From: Eopsaltria australis
Taxonomy: Eukaryota > Chordata > Aves > Passeriformes > Petroicidae
NCBI GenBank assembly: GCA_034509425.1
Contig: JAVTVJ010000070.1
Location: 4,092,001 to 4,156,000, forward strand
Direction of reading: 5' to 3'
DNA: 64,000 bases
The translations under genes and the position numbers were made by a program. The notes under the pieces were generated by a model, which saw only the letters and a list, made by a program, of their open reading frames with translations, had not been told where the DNA came from and did not search any database. Shown here piece after piece: positions 40,201-52,839 of the stretch (its first letter is position 1; the number at the start of each line of letters is the position of its first letter).

Positions 40201-43200
40201 GACATTGGAAAATGCAAGATTTATACTTGGTCACACAACAATAACATCTGTGCTGTGCACCTGAGTTAAGATATCTCACTGTGTGCTCACAAGCTGGTTC
40301 TCCACAGGGCTTTTGCCTGGTTTTGTGCACAGGTTGTATGCACATACATTTCAAAGACTCTGTAAAAATAGTATTGCCAGAGTTTAAAGTGTTCGGATTT
40401 GCAGGCTTAATTAACTATGTCTCAAGGGCTTTTTTCCCAGTAAATACAAAGAAATGTATAAAATAGGCCCTTGTTTCTGTGCATATATGTGTATATACAA
40501 AGCATATAGAGAAATATTAACTCCATACTGACCAGTACACATTCATACACATATTTTAAGTAGTAGCTCTGTATTTGGTACCACCTATGCTAAATAAAAA
40601 CAGTGTCACTCACAAACACACCTGCGTTTCAGAGTAGAAAAGAAAAATATGGACACAATCTTTTTCCTCTATTTTTGCTCCTATTTTTGTCTATTTTTTT
40701 AATCTCAAAGGTGTTATGTTGTACGTAGCAGTCATTTATTTATACATGTATTTTGTGTAACACATAAAAGTGATTTTCCACACCACATACTTATTGGTCT
40801 TTCTTAATCTAAACCTTTGCAAACATATAATGCTTTGAACCTGAGAAAATAAGCTGAAGTAGAAGTATTCTTAAGGGAATAGAGATGGAACTAATGGAAG
40901 TGGATTTTTTTAATCTTACCCTGCAACTGCAGGAGAAGTGGGAGAAAAAGAGGAAGAATTTACATAGATACATGTACAAAGTTCTCTTTTAAGCTTTAAC
41001 AGGTTTACCCCTACTTTCAGGATCATCTTCAATTGGATTTGAGATTATGTATGTGCGTAAGTAGAATATGGCTTTGTGATGGTAGTGAGCTTTTCTAATT
41101 TTAATTATCAAAGCCTAAACTGATGAGAATACAAAGAGTTATCAAGGTCTCCTGCTGTTACTGGAAGGAAATTATTAGCAGTCATTGGAGTATTTTTTCT
41201 GTGAACTGCTTGGTAAGTTTCCGTGAATGCTATTAAATATAGAACTAACTCCTAAATGAAAGAGGAAAACAAACACACATTAAGTGAAGTCAAATAGATT
41301 AGTAGGACCAAGAGATACAGATTTATGACAAACACATCAGCAATACATTAGCAGAGCATGGGTTAACTTCAGACATAATCTGGTTTAGGTAAAGTAAGAT
41401 AACTGCTAAATTATCCAGATACTCTCTGCTTTTGAAAAAATGTGGCTATTAATTGTTACATGTTAAGATACATTCCTGGCCTTTGTAACTGAGATATCAT
41501 CACTGAAAAAAAGCCAATTTATTTTGGCAAAATTAAGCAAAAAATTATCCTTTTGTGGTTGCTGCGATATCCTCCATCAATGAAAAAAATCTCTCTTTCT
41601 TTGCTGGAAATACAATAAATTGCTGCATTTATGAGAGGTTCTGAAAATAAAATACCTGAATTATTCTAATGACAAGATTTTGATGTCTTGTTGCTATGTG
41701 GAGGTAATTTTGAGAGATGACTGTACTACAGGAGTGGGCTAGATTGTGGAAATTTTACTCATGGTCTTGAGTGCTTACGTGCACCCAAACCACTGGACTA
41801 TTTATGCATATTATTCATCTGTGGTCTGCATGGTGGATATTTTGAGATAATGGAAAAAAATCCTATTTTGTGTAAAATTACAAAATAATGTTCAATTTGT
41901 TCCCACTATTTTTTCCTCCCAGTTACCCAGTTTTTATAATCTTTGCTGATGATATTGAATAATATTTAGTACATGTTTAGACAGCTTTGCTTAGGATCCA
42001 GTTAAAAGCTTTATGAGATATTCTTGAAGGAAAGAAAAGGATTAACTTGACACACACAAAGGGACAAGAGTGACAGCATAGTTGAGAGCTGTGCATTCCT
42101 GTATTAGGATGATACACAAAATCTGTCCTCAACCATGCCATCCAGTACTACTGCAAAGTAGAGAGGATATCTGTGTGCATTAAAACTGCATTCAAACTGA
42201 CTTTAAAATAGTAGGAAAAATTATTTTGTACAATGTGCTTTATGTACTTTCTGTTTTCTTTATACTAATTGAAGTTCATCTGAGATGTGGATGAGTAAAT
42301 TCATTAGCTAGAGCTGTGCAATTTTTCTTTTCTTTTTCTTCATTATCTACAAGTTGCTCTTACTATGAAATATGAGGAAATGTAACCGAAAGGGAAAATA
42401 GACCAGAATATAAATAGGAAATAGGCTGTGAGATGAGTAGAAATTTGCTTTAAATACAGACTCATGTTAGGTCAGATTCACTAATCTGCTTTACGTGGTA
42501 CTCACAGAAAATTGCAGGTGGGCAAGGTGGTAAAGAATGTGATATTTTCAAACAACTCTCTTAAAATATAAAGGGTATAGTACACAGCATCATAGTTCCT
42601 GCAATAATGAGCAATCTTTTTGTTACCCGCCCATACACAGAGTTTAGCAATTCATTAATTAAGCAAATCTGACCATGCAGTAGATCAGGGGAAGTCTAAG
42701 TGGGTGGAGGGTCTCTTGTTAGCTAAACAAATTTATGTCTGTATTACATTCTAAAGATGCTTTTCTAAACTAAAGACGTTTTTAAGGTAGGGGGGGGAAA
42801 TCATCCAGTTTGCTGATGATTGAGTACAGAACATCTCTACATAATGTGCTGAAATACAAAGTATATCTAACATAGAGTTATAGAATAGTTTGGGTTGGAA
42901 GGGACCTTTCAAGGTCATCTAGTCCAACCCCCCCTTTCTCTAGAATGCCACTAAGATTTCTTCCTATGCTTTGTCTCACCTTCAGTGCTAGTGACAAGAT
43001 TTTTCTCCCACTGAAGTCTAATTACTAGCAGAACTGGCAGGATTTCAGCTGGTACTGTATCTACAGTGTTGTTAAAAAAGAGAAGGAGAGAGTGAAAAAA
43101 GACACACTTGAGAGAAGATCAAATAATTTTTGGTTATTAGGGAGGCAACAGAATTAAATGTTTGTGATGAGAGGATTATTTAAGCGCCCTAACTGATGAT

Positions 43201-43214
43201 GTCTTTTACCTTAG
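37244..43214 (+). other. LAMA2: Intron 18 of LAMA2
   Basis: About 6 kb, gtaagc...accttag. It contains a short minus-strand CR1 3' end at 42871-42934. The block 38620-39440 looks unlike ordinary intron and may be conserved noncoding sequence (see findings). Nothing coding was found. Confidence 0.88.
42871..42934 (-). repeat. CR1 LINE 3'-end fragment
   Basis: CATAGAGTTATAGAATAG, then GGTTGGAAGGGACC and CATCTAGTCCAACCCCCC, is the reverse complement of the CR1 3' end. Only about 64 bases are present. The conserved core suggests a relatively young or slowly diverged copy. Confidence 0.85.
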
Positions 43215-43426
43215 GTGTGCAGAAGGCTATTTTGGACAACCTCTAATACCAGGGGGATCGTGCCAGCCGTGCCAGTGTAATGACAACCTTGACTTCTCCG
43301 TTCCTGGCAGCTGTGACAGCTTGTCTGGTGCCTGTCTGATATGTAAGCCAGGTACAACAGGCCAATATTGTGAGAGGTGTGCTGATGGATATTTTGGCGA
43401 TGCTGTTCATGCAAGGAACTGTCAAC
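43215..43426 (+). CDS. LAMA2: LAMA2 exon 19: LE repeats
   Basis: A 212-base exon. One base completes the Arg codon from exon 18, then 70 codons follow, and one base is left over at the end. It encodes CAEGYFGQPLIPGGSC, which closes one LE repeat, and then the complete next repeat from QPCQCNDNLDFSVPGSCDS through CLICKPGTTGQYCERCADG to ARNCQ. All eight cysteines of that repeat are present. The acceptor is TACCTTAG and the donor AAC|gtaagt. Nearly identical to human LAMA2 over CNDNLDFSxPGSCDSLSG. Confidence 0.97.
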
Positions 43427-46400
43427 GTAAGTCACGAACTTCTACAGCACCTGACAGTATTGATCTATCCTATAACCTTGTTCCTGAGAGGAAGACTGTG
43501 CCTCTATATGTGTGAGCAAGAGAATGATACAGCTCTAATAATGATACTGTGCATCTGCATCTGGAAAGGGCTGCTTTAAAGTAAATAGAAAGAAGAACTT
43601 ATTTAAAAAGTTCTAGTTTAAGCAGACGTGGGGAAAAAACAATGGAGCATTGCATGGGTGCAAAAGGTTATACTAAATGTCAGATCTACAAAAATAAATA
43701 CCAATAAATGAAAAGTATTCATTAAAAAATGCTATAAGCTACCCAGAAAATCCTGTTCGCTTGTGAGATTGAAAGGGGGGAGCGATGTTTCAGTATCAGG
43801 ATCCAGTTCTGGCAGCATTTGTAACCTATTTCCCACTTATATAACCTCAGTAAGAGTTGGGAGGTGCTGCTGCTTGCAGGTCAAGATTCTCCCACCAGCA
43901 ACTCACATCCTAAAATCTCCAGATAATTTTTCTAAAGTGCTCTGGAGCAAGATACCTGGCGCTGCAGCAAACTACCAAATCTTGTCTAAGCGGTGACATG
44001 TTATTCAAGTATCAGCCCTAGCACGTCCTTCACCATAGTGACTGCAAAAGATTATTCAGTGGAGATGAAGGATTTGGTAGGAACAGGAGCTTTTCTTTCT
44101 GTAGGAGGCACTGACTCTCTCTGAGCCGTTGCTGGCACAATTCAGAATGCAGAACAAGTGCTTTTAACTTAAAAACATTCTTCATGTACTCTTCCTTCAC
44201 ATTCTGAGAAGTGGAATTAAACAGGTTACAAAGTGTCCTGATAGACCTGAGCATTTTATTTCACTGTCACAAGGATTTATTCCTGTTTGATCCATTATAA
44301 TAAACACAAGAGTAACTCTGCTGAGTACAAAGGTGTTATAGCAGGATAAAATTATGCAAGTAAAAGAGCTGGGCATTATCTTGTTGCTCTGTGTGCAGAA
44401 ACATGGGGACCATGTCTGCAGTATATGTTGTGAGCAGAGAAGTCTGAGGCACTGGCATCCATTTCTAGGACTTGCCCTATTAGCAACTTGCAGTCTAAAA
44501 GTGAAAATCCTAGGTTTTGTTGGACCTCCTGGGAGAGTGTGGGATCCAATGAGATGCAGAGCATCACCAAGTTTCTCAGCTAAGGGCAATAAACACTGAT
44601 GTATACAAAGTCATAGTTAATCATGAAGACATATAACTGTGTAAGTTCTTTCTGTACCTACTTTACAGAATGCCAGAAAAAATTTGGACAATCCTGTATA
44701 TTCTCTCCATAAGTTAACAGGTCATGATGAATGATGTCATATAAGTTAGAAAATGCTAAGTGCATAAAGTGATTTAAGAAGAAGTGTATTTCAAAAATTA
44801 TAGCTTTCAGTACTTTATCACCATTCTTGAGTCATCAATAGGACTGGTGCTTTGACCATTTCCACAGTAGTGACAGGTCCATGAGAAAGAGATTTTATAT
44901 GAGGAGAGTTTGGAAAACATACAATGTAAAAATCCTGAAAAGAAATACATGTTTAATGTTGAATTACAAGGTTTGCTTTTGTTGTTAGTATCATCAATAA
45001 GGAAAGCCCCCTAATGTATTCATATCCTTGTGTTTGCAGTTACCTTGTATTCATCTACTCTCTACCTTTCATGTGGGTTTTCTTCTTTGCATATGATTTT
45101 TTATTTCCTTTGCAGACTTCCATGAAGTTTGCCCTGCAGCAATAATATCAGAGGGACTGCACCTTTACTTTGTTGTTTTCAATTTTGTTCCTTATTAAAA
45201 AGCCAAATCCAAGAGTATTGCAAAGCATGAATTTGCTTTCAAATTATTGTTTGAAATGTTTCTTGCTCTTTTTCAGTACAGTGCTGTTGTGTGCATTAAC
45301 CATTTCAAATGACAGTACAGCTTTATATCATCATAGCATCTCTGAATTTTTTGGTGTATCTATACAAAACCATAAATCTAAGAACAATGAGCAAATGTCC
45401 TAGGCTTATTTGATTTGATTCTAGGAGGTTGTTTTTTGGAGTGAAACAGTGCAGTGTGCTGAAGCAAATACCTGGAGGTTGAGCTGATGGTAATAGAGCT
45501 CAGTGTCATGAGAGGAATTAAAGCAAGTATTCAAGTCTGCCTATATTCCAGTGTGTAGGTACTACTGTTGTAGGAGAATAAGTGTGCAGCTTGGTCATAA
45601 ATACAAGCTCATAAATATTTATAGAAATCTAGAGAGAAGGAAGGGTCTTGACCGGTGTCATTTGGGAAGAAAGTAAAACAAATTTCTCCAACAGGCTGCA
45701 TTGTATTATAACAACCATTTGGAGGTTTGGACAAGAGCTAATTTTCCCATTAGAGGTGAATGAATGGGAAGGCTCTAGATGAGATAAATGCAATTTATCA
45801 GATTGAGTAGCAGTTTATTAGATGAATAGCCCTGACTGTATGTTTCTTCTGTATGTACGTACTGCCAGAGCCAAGAAAAACAAAGTCCTGATATTCCAAA
45901 TTCTCCCTTACCACTGCACTACACTCAGTCATCTGTGACTGAGTTAAGACACCATGGAGTGCTGCTTGCTGTAATATGTAATATAAATAGAACAAGCTTG
46001 TCTGTTTATAAAATTGGTGTAAGTTTTCTTTTTGATTCCTGTATTGTCATATGCCTGATAAGCAAAATAGTTCAAATCAGACTGAGCTTGGGTACTGAGG
46101 TCTGTACAAAAAGATTTGTGAAACGCTTTAATTTGCATTGAGGGTTGTAGTTTGTTAAGTCTGAGCTTTAGCATCATCTTTCCTCACTGACCATTTTCAT
46201 TAGCTATATGCTCAAAACATACATACATGTGATACTTATCACCATGTACGGTTTGGAGTGTCAGCAATTTTAAAACAAACATCAGGGTAAAGAGGCTCAT
46301 ATACAGGCTGAAAGAGGTAAATTACAGATTTGTTTTGTATTGAAAGCTGAGAGTGAAAGGAAAAGATAAGCAATGTTAATTACATCAGAAGTGCCTTTTA

Positions 46401-47895
46401 ATTTTTACTTTTAAAAAATATATTGCAAAACAGAAGGAGATCAAAATCTCTGAAGGTGTTATATGACTGGTATGAACAGCAGAAGCAGCACATTTTTATT
46501 ACTTATTCCAGAATTTTTGCAAACATTTGAGAAACAATGCCTTGAAGAGAATGGCAAGTCATAAAGTTGTTTTCATTAAAAGAAGCAACTTTTGAAGAAT
46601 ACCTCAAAAGCAGGGAGAAAAACCCCACACCAGTCCTTTCAATTTATAATTGGAAATTGTGAATTGGCAAGTCCAATGAAGTAATGAGTAAGGTCCTGCT
46701 GTAATAATCTATATATAGGAAAAATATAACTGCCTTATCTCACATAGCACTGTCTGACATGCAAGTATGCGACTGCCATGTGTTCACTGTTGGGACTCTT
46801 AAGTGTTTCTTAAAATGAAGGTGTCAGGTTGAGGAAAAAAAAACAAAACCAAATACATGCAGATAGGGCACTGCAGGAAGGCAAAATGTGACTGGAGCCC
46901 AGGTTTACAGAGTAGATTGATAATTGATATGCAGATGTGGACTCAGTCCCCTCTGAGGGGGGGAAAAAAAAGGATGTTCAGGAACCAGCTCATGCTGATG
47001 GAATCAATGACTGCATGATTATAGTCCCTGTGACACCAATCACTTCCCTGTTCTCTCCTGCAGGTGCTAAGGGTTTTTTTCCAAATCTATACATGCCAAA
47101 AGGATTGAAGAACATGAACGTTCTTGTGGTTGAAGAACATGAAGGGTGATAGACATCTTTCCCAAAATTTGTCTTCTCCTAAAACATAAGACCTTAGTAG
47201 TCAGAAGCATTGCTGTTCTCCTCAAGAAACAGCATTTTCATTGCCTTTTAAAATCCTCAAGAGAGCATTGCGATGAGTTAGGTTGGTCAGTTGGATTACA
47301 TTTCCTCTGGGAACTGTGATGTTGTTGCTGAGACAGAAATCCTGGAGGGTCATGGTAGCAGATAATCCTTGGTATGTTTTTCAGTGCAGCTAGGGCATGA
47401 GAGCATTACTGCCCGTGTGTAGAGTCAACCTTGTACTGGGTTTGCCAACATTTCCTAACAACTACATGAACAAGGAGTGAACTCCAGGTCAGCAGAGCCA
47501 GGATGTGGAGCAGTAACATTCCTGCTGGCTGGAGCTGCATCTTGTACACACCCTGTGTAAGGGTCTGTACCCTTTTTGTATTTTTCTTTCAGCACTGCCC
47601 TACCTCTTCCAAGTCTCTGGGCATGTATTTTGTAATCTGCCCTCCCCATCCTGCTTTGATCTGAGAGGAGAATCTAAAACAAGCTGTTAATGAACTTGAG
47701 GCAAAATTTCTGACTGCAATAATTTGGAGCAAAATTCCGCATTAATATGGGCAGGTTAATGTGTCAGCGTATGGGAGTGAGCCCTTCCTGCTTCACCCAG
47801 GCTGGGCGTTTCTCAGGGTGGCAAAAGCTGCACTCTAAGCATTTGGCTATCAGATTTAGCTTCAGGAAATACCTTGACCTCTTCTTCCTCTGCAG
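43427..47895 (+). other. LAMA2: Intron 19 of LAMA2
   Basis: About 4.5 kb, gtaagt...cctctgcag. No mobile element, coding exon or RNA gene recognised. The open frames on both strands around 44.0-44.6 kb lack any family resemblance. Confidence 0.88.
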
Positions 47896-48002
47896 CCTGT
47901 CACTGTCACATGAATGGCTCCTTCTCAGAGATCTGTGACTCTCGGACGGGCCAGTGCGAGTGTAAAGCCAACGTCATCGGTCGCCGCTGTGACATCTGCA
48001 AA
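47896..48002 (+). CDS. LAMA2: LAMA2 exon 20: first half of an LE repeat
   Basis: A 107-base exon. Two bases complete a Pro codon from exon 19, then 35 codons follow, ending in phase 0 after CDICK. It encodes CHCHMNGSFSEICDSRTGQC and then ECKANVIGRRCDICK, cysteines 1 to 7 of an LE repeat (about the ninth by human count). The eighth comes from exon 21. NGS creates a potential N-glycosylation site; human has NAGGS as I recall. The acceptor is CCTCTGCAG and the donor AAA|gtgagt. Because it ends in phase 0, the extra LE-like exon at 49014 can join directly. Confidence 0.97.
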
Positions 48003-49013
48003 GTGAGTGACCAAAAACGGGGTTTCCTTTCAGCTTTCTTCCCTGTTTATCATAACTAAATATAATTTGGTTCTGGATAGGCTTTTTTCTGTTATTTATT
48101 TTTCTCTTAAAGAACATCTATGGATTGTTCTTATGCAGAGAAGGGTAAAATGGTTGCTTTTTAAATGTTTTGTAACGATTTTCTAGAACAGAACCAAGAC
48201 ACTGCATTTACATGCAATGAATACATTTTAAGCGTCACTGTATATACATTTGTATACATGGTATATACACTTTATATTTTGAACTTTTGATATAAAATAA
48301 TTAGTTAAAAGTGTTGCAGCTTTGGGAGATAATCCCTCTATGAAGAAAGCTGCAAAATGTCTGATAGCATCTGATGTGTATTTTTTTTTAAAAGCAGGGT
48401 GCTAGTTTAGTTCTGCTGGAATGTTCTGCTTTTATGGGTTTTTTTGTTAGGGTTTCTTCTTGTGTTGTCCAAACAATGTATTGTTTTTGGGTGAAAGTGT
48501 TTTTTGCCTTGACATTGTTTTCCTGTCTCATAAATCACTGCAGAGAAATATTGTTTCATAAACTTTCACAGAGTTGTCTTCAGGCAGCTAAGGAATAGGT
48601 TATAGCTGGCTGCACATTTCTCTAGTTCAGCATAAAGACTCGTGAGTTAGGCCTGTGTCCTCAGAACACCTCCACCTGTGTGTAATTTAAAGTACATAAA
48701 TAATTCTGCAGAAATCAAAAGAATAATTTTCACCCTTTAAAATAATGTAATTTCTGAAGTGGTTTGCTCACACTCCATTTTCAACAGTATTTAAAGAGTC
48801 TGTTCAAAGAAGAATTGCAGGTACCAGTGGAATTTGCAGATTGCATAAGGTACCCAGCAAATATCTCAAGCTCATTAATAAAATACTGTTGGTCAATTGG
48901 AATTAATCTTTGTTTACTTCAGTGTTTACTCCTGTCTTTATTCCTGTACTCTTTTATGTGGTATAGTTTCCATATCTTCACTTTCTAACAGTGTTTACTT
49001 TTCATTCTTAAAG

Positions 49014-49160
49014 CCCAACTACTTCTGGGCCCCAGAAAAGCTATTTTGTATACCCTGTGGCTGCAATGCTTTAGGATCCGTGTCACTGCAGTGTGACATG
49101 CTGGGAAGATGTATCTGCAAATCAGGATTCATGGGCAGACGCTGTGAAATCAGCAGACAG
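49014..49160 (+). CDS. LAMA2: Candidate extra LE-repeat exon in LAMA2 intron 20 (cassette or relic)
   Basis: A 147-base open segment of 49 codons, preceded by a pyrimidine tract and CTTAAAG and followed by CAG|gtgcct. It encodes PNYFWAPEKLFCIPCGCNAL, then GSVSLQCDMLGRCICKSG, then FMGRRCEISRQ. The cysteine spacing is that of an LE repeat. Joined after exon 20 it supplies cysteine 8 of that repeat and cysteines 1-6 of a further one, and exon 21 would supply the last. Cysteine 7 is replaced by Ser (CEIS where exon 20 has CDIC). Phase 0-0, so inclusion keeps the frame and adds one full repeat. Human LAMA2 and LAMA1, as I recall them, have no such repeat here. The donor is weaker than those of the other exons. 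It could be an alternative exon, a lineage-retained repeat or a decaying duplicate; that it derives from an LE exon is clear. Confidence 0.6.
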
Positions 49161-50921
49161 GTGCCTAAATTGCAAGAAAACGCAGGAGGCAGTCAACAGA
49201 TTCGAGTGCCCCCCCAGAGGTGGGGCACCAGCAGTGCCAGTGGGTGCCCACGAGGCGCTTACCGGCCCGCAGCTCTGGTAATGAGAAACTCTGCTTTGCA
49301 TGGGCTGAAGTCTCCTGTTGGCTTGTGTTTGGAGCTCACACAGATTGCTTGGGTTTTTAATTTTTAATATCCGTGTTACAATATAAGAAATTCTCAAGAA
49401 ACAGACAGGCTTGAAAGACAAGCAGTGTTTTAGGGTGCTCCCCAATCCTAAGGGCTTCATTGTGCAAGTGGTAATACCAGCAGGAAATCAAATACCAGAA
49501 TAGCTTCCAAAACAGCACCCTCAACAGCAGAGTGCATAAAATGCATGAGAGATGTACATCAATCAATGGAATAGGTGGGATTTTTCTTGGACTTTGTAGC
49601 ATAAGGCTTCCTTTTCTAACAGTTCAAGAATCAATAGCTTAAGGAGTTTGCAAGAAGGATCAGCCCCAGAGGCAAAGAGTTAAGATCTAATTTTAAAATA
49701 CTGAATGTAACTGGTGTTAAAAGTTCTCATTAGTGAAAACGGCCAGCTATCTGAGCCATTTTTAACTCAGTGCACTGCCACTTATGTGAATGCAATGCCC
49801 AAAATGACAGGAGTGTTCGTGCCTTATCATAGACTGACAAAACAACTTAATTCCTAAAATTAAGTAATTATGACACAACTGCTTCTAACAGAGCAGTATT
49901 TTAGGAGTTTGTTCTCCCTGCAACTCAAAATCTCCACAATTAGCACACCCTGTTTGAAAAATACCTGGCAGTGTTTTTCATCCCCAGCTAGACTCTGGGA
50001 CCCATTCTGTATTTGCTCATATGGATTTCCTTAGAGAAATGAGGTTTTTTCTATTAAACATGTATTAGGTTGCTGTGTTGCCCACACAGCACACTGGTGG
50101 AGACACTATATAATGAGATATTAAAAAAATTCACTGTATTTCCTAATTGTAATCCAGGATCTTATCTCTTGTCCAGTAAATGTGATTCTTAGAATTTCTG
50201 TGTGTAAACGAACTTTTCTGAGAACTTTAATTCAGGGGTTCGTCTTGGGGTTTGCATGACTGACCAAAATGTCTTTTTGTGCAACCCTCCACACATAATG
50301 CAACCCAGCATGGTAGTGGTCTTTTCCAACTTAACAGAGTGTGGAGTGCTGGTATCAGACTTTTTCTGACTGTCACCCTTCTAAACAGAGTTTATTAGAT
50401 CCTAGCAAAATTTATATTGAGAAATGAAATGCATGCTGTGCATTCGTTATTTCACTGCATTAATCTGAGTGTCTGTCTTGAGATTGTACATATTCACATT
50501 TCTGTGTGTTTCTTCCTGTGTAAAAGAAATCCTTAGAGTTAGTCAAGTATTTTATTGAACCTTGAGTTTAATTAAATGAGTTTGACTGTCTCTTTCTCTC
50601 TGATACACCTTATTTTGTCAAGCACAAGTATGAAATTTGCAAAATATTTCAGTATAGAGTTTGGAAATGAAAATCAGAGTAATTCTTTATTGCATATATA
50701 ATCAAGCATTTGCTTATGATTTTCAGGCCAAATTCTGACCATAGATGTGGTCCTGTATTCTGACCTACCAGCAGATTCTCTGTGTGAGTGGGGAAATTCT
50801 GTATTAACTTCAGAGATCAGATTTCAGGACTTTAATGGAAAGCTTCTGAAGTTTCAGAGAATTCACTGATACAAAAGGTTAGGGGTTCCACTGTGCAACA
50901 AATCCATAAAAAATAGTAGTC

Positions 50922-51440
50922 ATAGAATCATTAAGGTTGGGCAGGACCTCCAGGTTTATTGAGTCCAACCTTTGACTGATCACCTATTTGTCAACTAGAC
51001 CACGGTACTAAGTGCCATGTCTAGTCATTTCTTGAATGACTCCACCACTGCCCTGGGCAGCCTGTTCCAATGGTTGACCACCCTTTCAGTGAAGAAATTG
51101 TTCGTTTTGTCCAACTTGAGCATCCCCTGGCACTGCCTGAGACTATGTCCTCCTGTCCTGTTGTTGGTTCCCTGGGAGCAGAGGCCAACTCTCACCTAGC
51201 TACACCCTCCTTTCAGGCACTTGTAGAGAGCCTACAAGTGAGCCCCTGAGCTTCCTCTTCTCCAGGCTAAACACCCCCAGCTCCCTCAGCCACTCCTCAT
51301 AAGACTTGTGCTCCAGACCCTTCACCAGCTCCCTTGCCCTTCTCTGGACACACTCCAGCACTTCAATACCTTTTGTTCTTGTAAGTGGCCCAGAACTGGA
51401 CACAGCACTAGTGCTTAGTACAGAGGGACAATCACTGTCA
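50922..51440 (-). mobile_element. CR1 LINE, 5'-truncated, antisense
   Basis: About 520 bases of the CR1 3' region in minus orientation. It begins with the reverse-complemented 3' end (CATAGAATCATTAAGGTTGG, GAGTCCAACC) and continues through the RT C-terminal region. The minus-strand frame 51200-51403 encodes [20 protein letters not shown], then [20 protein letters not shown], the standard CR1 RT C-terminus. Better preserved than the other copies here, but a fragment. Confidence 0.92.
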
Positions 51441-52658
51441 TAGTCAAAGCCAGTACAGCTCCATTGATTTGAAGATCTACTGATTTATAGCAGGTAAAAA
51501 TCTAATACCTCATGCCTGGATCACAAAGTAGCACAGTATAAAGTAAATATTTTCCACTTTGTTTCATTTCTATTCATTAGCCATGATCTTTTTAATTTCT
51601 CATTTTTGACATTCTGATTTTCTACCAAACTCACTGACAGATTTTATTATTAATGTTGTAATATTGATTTCAAGTGAAGTTATTAATATTATTTGGATTT
51701 TAGTATTTTCTGGAAGTCATCATGCCTGAAAAGCAGGTAGAGAAGTACTCCCATTTCAAAGCACTCTAGCTCAAGACTGAGTTTGTAATTTGAATATCAA
51801 GTGTGGTTTGTTCCAAGGAGCCTCTGTTGGTTGGCGCTGTGAAACTCATGAGGTCTTTTGGTTGAAAGCTTCTTGCAGAACTCTGTATCACAGTATACAA
51901 ATGAGTGTGCATCTTCCCTTCTTTACTTTTTGCACTCCACTAGTGAAGTTAAGGAGGAAATTTATTACAATCGTTGATAACATCTGCTCTGGTTCTGTAG
52001 AAGAATTATATTGATCACTGCAAAAAAGAAAGAAAAAGAAGAAAATGGAAGAGAAACAGAGGCCTAATCCAAAGACAGAGTTTTTTATCTTAAAAAAAAT
52101 CCCCATTATTTGTTTGTATTGTACACAAATACATTATCTCTATGTTCTTCTAAAGGTATTCCTATATATCATTCTAAAGAATTGCCCTTAAGTTACTGTA
52201 TACAGATATTGCCTTTGCTCAGAGGAGATAAAATCTAGTTCAGAGGCTTTCCAGTTGAATTGATCTCCATTCATAGCTAAGAATTTGAATTCACTCTCTT
52301 AGCAACAAACTCTGCCTGACTTAGCCCTACAACCAGAGATGAGGTATGTATTTTGTGCTGACATACTTCCATTCCAAGTGAGAATTGTACTTAGGGAAAC
52401 ACAGCCTCCTTAGAAATGTGTTACATTGCAGAACATTCATTATAGCATCAGGTTAAGTTCTGAAATCTCTATTCTTTCTCAGCAGTGTAGGGCACTTAGT
52501 GCCCTTGCTCCAGGGTTTTACCACCACAATTTAATGTTAAAAGCAGTATTTCAGTGATGAAGAGGAAAGAGCAACCCTGATCTCCCTACACTCTGTGTTT
52601 CCTCTTTTTTCCTGGCAATCATCCCATGTACTAACTGCTCTTCCTCGCTCTGTGGCAG

Positions 52659-52839
52659 CCTGGAACATTCGGCTTACAGTCTTCCAGAGGATGTGTTCCC
52701 TGCAACTGCAACTCCTTTGGTTCCAAGTCCTTTGACTGCGATGCAGATGGACAGTGCTATTGCCAGCCTGGAGTGACAGGAAAGAAGTGTGACCGCTGTG
52801 CACATGGGTTTTACAACTTTGAAGAAGGAGGCTGTACTC
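52659..52839 (+). CDS. LAMA2: LAMA2 exon 21: LE repeats
   Basis: A 181-base exon, entered in phase 0 and left after one base. It encodes PGTFGLQSSRGCVPC, finishing the repeat started in exon 20. It then reads NCNSFGSKSFDCDADGQC, YCQPGVTGKKCDRCAHGFYN and FEEGGCT, a complete LE repeat with the expected cysteines. The acceptor is TGTGGCAG and the donor CTC|gtatgt. Very close to human LAMA2 (CNSFGSKSFDCEESGQC). By recalled human data this is the exon carrying the Cys967 nonsense variant, which supports the exon number. Confidence 0.97.

Larger units (their letters stand above)
48003..52658 (+). other. LAMA2: Intron 20 of LAMA2, with extra LE-like exon
   Basis: About 4.7 kb, gtgagt...tgtggcag. 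It contains the candidate additional LE exon at 49014-49160 and a minus-strand CR1 at 50922-51440. The rest is AT-rich and shows nothing recognisable. Confidence 0.88.

Noticed and set aside
49014..49160. The extra LE exon as a mutually exclusive partner of exon 21
   Set aside because: Exon 21 ends in phase 1 while the extra exon ends in phase 0, so replacing exon 21 by it would shift the frame of exon 22. Cassette inclusion fits, exclusion of exon 21 does not.
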